DNA of 11,935 nucleotides from positions 1-11,935 of the forward strand of contig WRCL01000023.1 in assembly GCA_009783975.1 (NCBI GenBank), in the 5' to 3' direction. The DNA comes from Micrococcales bacterium (lineage in GTDB: Bacteria; Actinomycetota; Actinomycetes; Actinomycetales; Cellulomonadaceae). The notes under the pieces were generated by a model. That model did not search any database. It had not been told where the DNA came from and saw nothing but the letters and a program-made list of their open reading frames with translations. Both the position numbers and the translations under genes were made by a program. Each line of letters starts with the position of its first letter. Position 1 is the first letter of the stretch. Shown piece by piece: positions 6,839 to 11,935 of the stretch.

Positions 6839-8308
6839 TCAACCCAGGACGAGTGTGTACTTGGTGGTGAGGTACTCTTCGATGCCTTCGCGGCCGCCTT
6901 CTCGGCCAAGGCCTGACTGTTTGACACCGCCGAAAGGCTGGCTGGCGTCGGAGACGACCCCGGTGTTCAGCCCGAGCAGGCCGCACTCGAGGGCGTCGAT
7001 GAGACGTGTGGCCCGGTTGAGGTCTTGTGTGTAGGCGTATGCGGCCAGGCCGTACTCGGTGGTGTTGGCCAGGGCGATCCCATCAGCTTCGTCAGCGAAC
7101 GTCGTGATCGGCAGCACCGGGCCGAAGATCTCCTCGACCATGACCAGCGCGTCGGCCGGGACACCGCCAAGGACCGTCGGCTCGAAGAAGCAGCCGGGAC
7201 CTTCTGGTGCTTTTCCGCCGGCGAGCACCTGGGCGCCACGTCCGACGGCGTCGGCGACCAGGCGCGCGCAGTTGTTCACGGCAGCGTCGTCGATGAGGGC
7301 GCCGATCTGCACCCCGTCGTCGGTCCCAGGGCCGACTTTCATCGCCGCGACACGTTCGGCGACCTTGGCCGAGAACTCTGCGACGACCGACTCGTGGACG
7401 ATGAACCGGTTCGCCGCCGTGCACGCCTCACCGATGTTGCGGAACTTGGCTGCCAGCGCACCGGTGACCGCCGCGTCGACGTCCGCGTCGTCGAAGACGA
7501 GGAACGGGGCGTTGCCGCCGAGCTCCATCGAGGTGCGCAAGACGTTCTGCGCGGCCTGGCGGATGAGCACCTGGCCGATCTCGGTGGACCCCGTGAAGCT
7601 CACCTTGCGCAGGCGCGGGTCTGCCAGCAGCGGCGCGGACTGCGACGAGGAGCTGTTCGTCGGCACGACGTTGACCACCCCGGCCGGGACACCAGCCTCA
7701 TGCAGGATCTGCATGAAGGCCAGCGTCGTCAGCGGTGTGAGCTTCGCGGGTTTGACGACCATCGTGCACCCTGCGGCCAGGGCCGGGGCGATCTTGCGCG
7801 TGGCCATGGCCAGCGGGAAGTTCCACGGGGTGATGAGGTAGCACGGGCCCACAGGGTGGCGTGAGACGACCGCGTGGCCGGTGCCGATGGGGTTGGTCCC
7901 GAACCGGCCGGTGATCCGCGCAGCCTCCTCGGAGAACCAGCGGACGAACTCGGCGCCGTAGGCGACCTCGCCGCGGGCCTCGGCCAGGGGTTTGCCCATC
8001 TCCAGCGTCATGATCAACGCGATGTCTTCGGTGCGGGCCACGAGCATGTCGAACGCCCGGCGCAACGTCTCACCACGCACCCGCGGGGGTGTGGCCGCCC
8101 AACCAGGCCCGGCCGCCACAGCAGCGTCGAGGGCTGCCATGGCGTCGTCGGGGGTGCCGTCGGCGACGTCGGCGATACGCTCACCGGTCGCCGGGTTCGT
8201 CACAGCGAACGTTGCGCCGCCCGACGCGGGCCGGAACGCCCCGTCGATGTACAGGCCGGTGGGGGTGGTGCCCAGGAGGGCCTCGATCCGCTGCGGGGCC
8301 ACGCTCAT
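6839..8308 (-). CDS. gabD: Succinate-semialdehyde dehydrogenase
   Basis: The 489-residue enzyme oxidises succinate semialdehyde, the product of the adjacent transaminase, to succinate. The ALDH fold is complete. Asn163 lies in TPWNFPLA, Lys186 in VVKPAKLTP, the FTGSTEIG cofactor loop spans about 238-245, the general base Glu262 is in MELGGNAPF, and catalytic Cys296 is in NIGEACTAAN. The C-terminal QPFGGVKQSGLGREGG motif is typical of SSADH-like enzymes. Lys189 replaces the glutamate common in KPxE of NAD-preferring relatives, hinting at NADP use. The ATG overlaps the gabT stop as ATGA (8305-8308), so the two are translationally coupled. The substrate is assigned from gabT linkage and overall similarity; glutarate semialdehyde is the main alternative. 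Confidence 0.93.
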   Translation of the reverse strand: MSVAPQRIEALLGTTPTGLYIDGAFRPASGGATFAVTNPATGERIADVADGTPDDAMAALDAAVAAGPGWAATPPRVRGETLRRAFDMLVARTEDIALIMTLEMGKPLAEARGEVAYGAEFVRWFSEEAARITGRFGTNPIGTGHAVVSRHPVGPCYLITPWNFPLAMATRKIAPALAAGCTMVVKPAKLTPLTTLAFMQILHEAGVPAGVVNVVPTNSSSSQSAPLLADPRLRKVSFTGSTEIGQVLIRQAAQNVLRTSMELGGNAPFLVFDDADVDAAVTGALAAKFRNIGEACTAANRFIVHESVVAEFSAKVAERVAAMKVGPGTDDGVQIGALIDDAAVNNCARLVADAVGRGAQVLAGGKAPEGPGCFFEPTVLGGVPADALVMVEEIFGPVLPITTFADEADGIALANTTEYGLAAYAYTQDLNRATRLIDALECGLLGLNTGVVSDASQPFGGVKQSGLGREGGREGIEEYLTTKYTLVLG

Positions 8309-9645
8309 GCTGCTGCTCCAATCTCGGCCAGACCGGCCAGGATGATGTCGATACCTTCGGCGAGCAGGGCCTCGTCGATGGTCAGGGGGGGCAAGAACCG
8401 CAGCACGTTGCCGTAGCTGCCGCAGGTGAGGGTGATGACACCACGGCCGCGGGCCAGGCCTGCGACCTGGTTGGCCAAGGCGGCGTCGGGGTCTCCGGTC
8501 GCCGGGTCGACAAGCTCCATGGCGATCATCGCGCCACGTCCGCGCACGTCACCGATCCGGCTGTCGCCGGCCTGGGCTGCGCGCAGACGCTGGACGAGCA
8601 GGTCTTCGATGACCTGGGCCTTGGCGATGAGGCCGTCGGCCTCGTAGGTCTCGATCGCCGCGAGCGCCGCGGCGCACGCGAGCGGGTTGCCGCCGTACGT
8701 GCCACCCAGGCCCCCAGGGCCGCTGGCGTCCATGATCTCGGCGCGTCCGGTCACCCCCGACAGGGGCAGACCGCCAGCCATGCCCTTGGCGGTGGTGACC
8801 ACGTCGGGCACGATGCCGAACAGCTCGGAGGCGAACCAGGCGCCGGTGCGGGCGAACCCGGTCTGCACCTCGTCGGCGACGAACACGATGCCGTTCGCAC
8901 GGCACCAGTCGACGACCGCAGGCAAGAACCCATCAGCAGGCACGATGAACCCGCCTTCGCCGGCGATCGGCTCGATGACCACGCACGCGGTGTTGCCCGG
9001 GCCGACCTGGCGGGTGATCTGCTCGATCGTGCGCCGCGCGGCCTGGGCACCAGACAACCCGTCACGCAGGGGGTACGAGCCGGCCACGCGGTACACCTCG
9101 GGGCTGAACGGACCGAAACCGTCTTTGTACGGGACGTTTTTTGCCGTCATCGCCATCGTGAGGTTGGTGCGGCCGTGGTAGGCGTGGTCGAGGACGACGA
9201 CCGCCTGGCGTTTGGTGTAGGCCCGGGCGACCTTGACGGCGTTCTCGACGGCTTCGGCGCCAGAGGTGAACAGCGCTGACTTCTTGGGGAAGTCGCCGGG
9301 GGTGAGTGCGTTGAGCTTTTCGCAGACCTCGACGTAGGCCTCGTACGGGGTGACCATGAAGCAGGTGTGGGTGAAACGCTCGAGCTGGTCGCGGACCGCG
9401 GCGACAACCCGTGGTGCTGCACCACCGACAGAAGTCACGGCAATCCCGGCGCCAAGGTCGATGAGGCGGTTGCCGTCGACGTCGGCGAGCACCCCACGGT
9501 CGGCCCGGTCGGCGAACACCGGCATCGTCGTGCCGACCCCGCGGGCGACGGCCGCCGTCTTTCTCTCCATGAGGTCTTGCGACCGCGGGCCGGGAATTTC
9601 ACTGTGCACGGACCGCTCCTGCGGCACACCGGATGCGTTGGTCAT
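8305..9645 (-). CDS. gabT: 4-aminobutyrate aminotransferase
   Basis: The 446-residue class III PLP transaminase transfers the amino group of GABA to 2-oxoglutarate, giving succinate semialdehyde and glutamate. Visible sites are the phosphate-binding SGAEAVENA (128-136), DHAYHGRT (153-160), the cofactor-contacting ADEVQTGFAR (257-266, Asp258 and Gln261), and the Schiff-base Lys287 in TTAKGMAGGLP. THTCFMVTPYE, VVIEPIAGEGGFI and GLGGTYGGNPLACAAA also match actinobacterial GabT. The N-terminus (MTNASGVPQERSVHSEIPGPRS) is family-typical. The ATG has GAGGA (9652-9656, read on the minus strand) 6 nt upstream. It is the first gene of the five-gene operon and is divergent from pucR. A diverged copy of its promoter and first codons lies at 11406-11600. 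Confidence 0.96.
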   Translation of the reverse strand: MTNASGVPQERSVHSEIPGPRSQDLMERKTAAVARGVGTTMPVFADRADRGVLADVDGNRLIDLGAGIAVTSVGGAAPRVVAAVRDQLERFTHTCFMVTPYEAYVEVCEKLNALTPGDFPKKSALFTSGAEAVENAVKVARAYTKRQAVVVLDHAYHGRTNLTMAMTAKNVPYKDGFGPFSPEVYRVAGSYPLRDGLSGAQAARRTIEQITRQVGPGNTACVVIEPIAGEGGFIVPADGFLPAVVDWCRANGIVFVADEVQTGFARTGAWFASELFGIVPDVVTTAKGMAGGLPLSGVTGRAEIMDASGPGGLGGTYGGNPLACAAALAAIETYEADGLIAKAQVIEDLLVQRLRAAQAGDSRIGDVRGRGAMIAMELVDPATGDPDAALANQVAGLARGRGVITLTCGSYGNVLRFLPPLTIDEALLAEGIDIILAGLAEIGAAA

Positions 9646-9712
9646 GTTCCGTCCTCAAGATCGGAGGGGTTCGTCCCTCGAATCACGTCGTCGGAGTCGA
9701 AGGGTTGCCCAC

Positions 9713-9761
9713 AAGGTATCGGGTTGATCGGGACTTCTGTCCTCGACGTGCTGTCGAAAGA
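9713..9761 (-). promoter_or_regulatory. gabT promoter with candidate activator operator
   Basis: Read on the minus strand, a TCGAC-N5-GTCGA palindrome (9743-9757) lies upstream of TACCTT (9718 to 9713), which fits the actinobacterial TANNNT -10. There is no good -35; the nearest candidate is AGGACA. The palindrome centre is 32 nt before the first base of the -10, or about -44 from the likely start, a typical position for an activator contacting RNA polymerase. The same layout recurs at 11425-11473 with identical spacing. The PucR protein encoded divergently is the obvious candidate binder, but this is inference. Confidence 0.6.
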
Positions 9762-9796
9762 GTCGTCAGACCATGGCCAGACCGTCCAACAGGCTC

Positions 9797-9802
9797 TAGT
9801 GT
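9797..9802 (+). promoter_or_regulatory. Candidate -10 for leaderless pucR transcript
   Basis: TAGTGT fits TANNNT. Transcription starting 7-8 nt after it would begin at or next to the GTG at 9810, giving a leaderless mRNA. No Shine-Dalgarno sequence precedes 9801 or 9810, which agrees with leaderless translation, common in actinobacteria. The -35 is not evident. Confidence 0.4.
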
Positions 9803-9809
9803 GTGCCAT

Positions 9810-11378
9810 GTGCCCATCACTGTCCGCGATGTCCTACAACGCCGGGACCTCCAGCTGCGCCCAGTCGTCGACGCAGGACCAGCTGCTCTTGACGCGCCCG
9901 TGACCTGGGTCGCTGCCTCAGACCTGGCTGACCCGACCCCGTTCCTGGACCGCGGGAACCTGCTGCTCACCACAGGGCGCCAGCTCGACCCGCAGGGCGA
10001 GGACGCCACCGGCGAGCAGCGCTACACCGGCACCGACGCCTATGTCGCTGCGCTGCGGCGCCGTGGTGTCAGCGCTGTGGGGTTCGGCACGCGGGTGCTG
10101 CACGCCGGGACACCACCCTCGCTCGTCGAGGCGTGCACAACCCACGCGATGCCGCTGTTCGAGGTGCCGTACCACATCCCGTTCATCGCCGTCGTCCGCG
10201 CTGCGGCCGACCTCATCGACGCCGCAGGGCACCGCCGGGCCGCGTGGGCGCTGGCAGCAACCCGTGCGGTCTCGGCAGCGGTCTTGCAGACCTCACCGGT
10301 CGACGCGGTGCTCGGCGAGCTGCGCCGCCAGCTGGGGTGCGGTGTTGTCCTCGTCGACCAGCGCGGGCGGGCCCGGGCGGTCCACGGGCTGCTGGCTGAT
10401 GACCCGATCGTCGCAGCCGCTGGGGCTGAGGCGACGTCGTTGTTGCGCCGCGGCCACCACACCGGTGCCACCGTCTCGGTGCCGTTCCCGCCGCCACCGG
10501 CACCAGCAGGCCGGCCGCGCCCGACGTCGCAGGCCACGACGGCGTACCTGACGATGCAGACCATCGGACCTGACACAGGGCTGCGCAGCGTGCTCGTGCT
10601 CGTGGGCCCCTCAGGGATCGACTCGGCTGAGCAGGCGGTCGTGGCATCGACTGTCGCGCTGCTGTGGTTCGCGATCGGCGAGGGGACCGGTGGTGCGGTG
10701 CGTGCGTCGTTGCGCCGGGCCTTGTGGCACCTGCTGGTCAGCGGCGAGGCCGACGTCGTGCGGACCGAGGCCCCGTCGGTGGGGATGTGCCTGCCTGGCG
10801 AACCGGTCCGGGCTGCGGCGTGGTCCCCAGGGCTCAACACGGTGACCGCACGGGCGTTGCAGGCTGCCTGCGACGGGGGGCACGCGATGGTGTTCTCCAC
10901 CGTCGACGACGTCGTCCTGGCGTGCGTGGGGGCGCAGGACGCCCCTGGGCTCGGTGCGCTCGACCCCGAACGAGGGGTGGGGCTGAGCGAGCCGGTGACG
11001 TTCGCGGACCTGCCCGCGGCTGTGGACCGCGCGCGCCGCGCCGCCCGGTACGCCGCACCTGGCAAGGTCGTCGCCCTCGACGACCCGGGCGCGGGGGTGC
11101 TCGCCGCGGTGGCCACGATGCCAGAGCTCGCCGACCGGGCCCACGCGATGCTCCACCTGCTCGTCGGTGACGACAGCGCTGAGCGCCTGCTGGAAGCCCT
11201 CGCGGCGTGGCTGGCGGCCAACGGCAGCTACGAGGCCGCCGCGAGGACGCTTGGCCTGCACCGGCACACGCTCAGCGCACGGGTCGCACGTGCCGGGGGG
11301 CTGCTGGGACGAGACCTTGACGACGTCGACACCCGCACCGACCTGTGGCTTGCCCTGCGCATGACCGGACGGGTCTGA
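9810..11378 (+). CDS. PucR-family transcriptional regulator, likely GABA-operon activator
   Basis: The 522-residue protein has the PucR N-terminal domain at about 1-125 (ITVRDVLQRRDLQLRPVV; WVAASDLADPTPFLDRGNLLLTTG). A central CdaR/GGDEF-like sensory region follows, and a C-terminal PucR HTH at 460-522 (NGSYEAAARTLGLHRHTLSARV...LDDVDTRTDLWLAL) binds DNA. The start was placed at GTG 9810 because the PucR domain begins immediately there. GTG 9801 is a close alternative, and 9633 would add 59 non-conserved residues running over the gabT start. The gene is divergent from gabT with about 160 bp between them. In C. glutamicum a PucR-type protein, GabR, activates gabTDP in response to GABA, so I infer the same role here. 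The symbol is left blank because the function is inferred by context. Confidence 0.92.
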   Translation: MPITVRDVLQRRDLQLRPVVDAGPAALDAPVTWVAASDLADPTPFLDRGNLLLTTGRQLDPQGEDATGEQRYTGTDAYVAALRRRGVSAVGFGTRVLHAGTPPSLVEACTTHAMPLFEVPYHIPFIAVVRAAADLIDAAGHRRAAWALAATRAVSAAVLQTSPVDAVLGELRRQLGCGVVLVDQRGRARAVHGLLADDPIVAAAGAEATSLLRRGHHTGATVSVPFPPPPAPAGRPRPTSQATTAYLTMQTIGPDTGLRSVLVLVGPSGIDSAEQAVVASTVALLWFAIGEGTGGAVRASLRRALWHLLVSGEADVVRTEAPSVGMCLPGEPVRAAAWSPGLNTVTARALQAACDGGHAMVFSTVDDVVLACVGAQDAPGLGALDPERGVGLSEPVTFADLPAAVDRARRAARYAAPGKVVALDDPGAGVLAAVATMPELADRAHAMLHLLVGDDSAERLLEALAAWLAANGSYEAAARTLGLHRHTLSARVARAGGLLGRDLDDVDTRTDLWLALRMTGRV

Positions 11379-11405
11379 CCGGCGACAACCGTGACGATCG
11401 ACTAT

Positions 11406-11602
11406 CTGGCCAGGCGCAGACAGATCTTTCGACACAACGTCGAGGACGGAGGTCCCGACCCGCGGGATATCGTGTGGACGTCCCTCGACGACGAGGTGGC
11501 CGAGGCCCGCAGCCAGCCGATCCGAGGACCGAACATGACAAAAGCGACCGTCGCGTCGCAGGCACGGTCGTTGCACACCGTGTTTCCCGGTCCACGGTCT
11601 GG
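11406..11602 (+). repeat. Diverged inverted copy of the gabT promoter and 5' coding region
   Basis: This stretch matches the gabT upstream and start region (about 9780 to 9578, minus strand) in opposite orientation on the other side of pucR. The best block is 11425-11458 against 9761-9728, with 30 of 34 bases identical. Other shared blocks are CTGGCCA (11406 and 9780), GATA(C/T)C-(T/G)TGTGG around the -10, and CCGATC-n-GAGGAC-n-GAACATGAC over the ribosome site and start. Distances from CTGGCCA to ATG are 129 and 135 nt. The match continues into codons (see the entry at 11535). Confidence 0.78.
11425..11473 (+). promoter_or_regulatory. Second gab-type promoter with the same operator
   Basis: TCGAC-N5-GTCGA (11429-11443) lies upstream of TATCGT (11468-11473), a TANNNT -10. 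The centre-to-(-10) distance is 32 nt, exactly as in the gabT promoter. The -35 region is again weak. Transcription would run right, through the gabT-like remnant towards the oxidoreductase gene at 11810. Confidence 0.5.
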
Positions 11603-11813
11603 CAACCAACACGCCGCGATGGCGGTCCAGGTGGTGAGCGGACGTGCTGATCACGAGAGTGTGCTGGTCACGGGTCGGTCGCAGTCGTTGTCTCCACCTT
11701 TGACAGACGAAGGTGGAGTCGGTTGGATACACAGACACGGTCTGCGGGTCGCGTCCATGGACGGTCGCATCGGGACTGGCCGGTCCGAGTCGAAAGGAGT
11801 CCTCACACCATGA
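11535..11813 (+). pseudogene. gabT 5' remnant (or leader ORF) overlapping the next gene
   Basis: An ATG with GAGGA 6 nt upstream opens a 92-codon frame. Its first 22 codons resemble GabT: M-T-x-A, Q-x-RS, H and PGPRS are shared, 12 of 22 residues. In PGPRS three of five codons differ only at the third base, showing past protein-level selection. Beyond codon 22 similarity to GabT is lost, codon third positions become less GC-rich, and the frame crosses an inverted repeat and a promoter. It ends as ATGA (11810-11813) with the oxidoreductase start. Most likely it is the surviving start of a deleted gabT paralogue; a retained leader ORF coupling translation to the next gene is the alternative. 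Confidence 0.45.
11692..11728 (+). promoter_or_regulatory. Promoter with inverted-repeat operator over the -35
   Basis: TTGACA (11700-11705, perfect consensus) and TTGGAT (11723-11728) are 17 bp apart. A perfect 9-bp inverted repeat, CTCCACCTT (11692-11700) and AAGGTGGAG (11710-11718) with a 9-nt gap, covers the -35 and part of the spacer. This is the position of a repressor operator. It differs from the TCGAC-N5-GTCGA site, so a different regulator is implied. The predicted start near 11735 gives a 5' UTR of about 75 nt for the gene at 11810. As RNA the repeat could also form a hairpin, but no T-tract follows. Confidence 0.6.
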
Positions 11814-11935
11814 CGGTGACCACACCCTCAGATCTCAGTGCGATCATTGGTGAGCTGAAGCACGCGCTGGGCGACGAGTACGTCACGACCGACTACCACC
11901 AAAGGGCAATCCGGACTTCGAGTGCGTCGCCGATG
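11810..11935 (+). CDS. N-terminus of a probable FAD-linked oxidoreductase (partial)
   Basis: Forty-two codons are visible before the window edge, starting with ATG 10 nt after AAAGGAG (11793-11799). The segment ELKHALGDEYVTTDYHQRAIRTSSAS resembles the region just before the PF01565 FAD-binding domain in glycolate-oxidase and D-lactate-dehydrogenase-like flavoproteins, where LGxxxVxTDxxxRxxxSxDAS is common. The diagnostic FAD-binding loop would be downstream, so the family call is tentative. Placement behind a duplicate gab promoter suggests a link to amine or hydroxy-acid catabolism. Confidence 0.5.
   Translation, partial: MTVTTPSDLSAIIGELKHALGDEYVTTDYHQRAIRTSSASPM

Noticed and set aside
6804..6986. 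Longer start of the permease at 6986
   Set aside because: It would overlap the 3' end of gabD by about 148 bases and adds Arg/Pro-rich residues; ATG 6803 has AAGGAA at proper spacing and begins a family-like N-terminus.
9633..9809. Longer start of pucR at 9633
   Set aside because: It would begin across the gabT start codon and ribosome site; the conserved PucR domain starts right at 9810.
9580..11600. Phase-variable inversion of pucR between the inverted promoter copies
   Set aside because: The copies are too diverged outside short blocks for efficient homologous inversion, and no recombinase or site is visible.
10040..11825. Long open frames on the minus strand opposite pucR (10040-11221 and 10611-11825)
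   Set aside because: They are antisense to a clear PucR gene in GC-rich DNA, are Ser/Arg/Pro-rich and carry no motif; one crosses the duplicated promoter.

Overview
The window is GC-rich throughout, uses GTG as well as ATG starts, and opens with the end of an RNA polymerase beta' subunit gene. Its proteins look actinobacterial (PucR-family regulator, GabT/GabD pair, excisionase-like HTH antitoxin). I infer an Actinomycetota genome, perhaps Micrococcales; genus cannot be fixed from sequence alone. Every functional name rests on reading motifs, because no database search was possible.

Left part (1-2700). The 3' end of rpoC is followed by a perfect 14-bp hairpin terminator. Next is an excisionase/MerR-like HTH gene with its own near-consensus promoter (TCGACA-N17-TATAGT). 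Its reading frame overlaps, as GTGA, a downstream frame that soon loses protein-like character. This looks like an antitoxin whose toxin partner is missing or degraded. About 700 bp without a convincing gene follow; they hold a strong intrinsic terminator (1585-1632) and a degenerate tandem array of about 25 bp (1704-1848). A membrane-anchored HExxH putative metallopeptidase (1955-2698) closes this part. It converges on the next operon, with both stop codons inside one 12-bp palindrome.

Central operon, minus strand (9645 down to 2703). The order is gabT (GABA aminotransferase), gabD (succinate-semialdehyde dehydrogenase), an APC-superfamily permease, a cNMP-binding/CBS/DUF294 nucleotidyltransferase-like protein, and a DnaQ-like DEDDh exonuclease. 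Junctions are tight: a 4-nt ATGA overlap, 35 bp, 34 bp, and another ATGA overlap. The first three genes form a GABA uptake and catabolism route to succinate. The last two form a recurrent regulatory pair of unknown biochemical role, here appended to a gab operon.

Right part (9646-11935). Divergent from gabT is a PucR-family regulator, likely the GABA-responsive activator; a PucR-type GabR controls gabTDP in Corynebacterium glutamicum. Downstream of pucR lies a diverged inverted copy of the gabT promoter plus the first 22 or so gabT codons. Both copies keep a TCGAC-N5-GTCGA palindrome exactly 32 nt (centre to first base) upstream of a TANNNT -10. This duplicated, activator-positioned promoter module is the most interesting thing in the window. 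It is followed by a second promoter with an inverted repeat over its -35, then by the start of a probable FAD-linked oxidoreductase gene that is cut by the window edge. The remnant frame ends in an ATGA overlap with that gene, so the duplicated promoter may place it under the same control as gabT.
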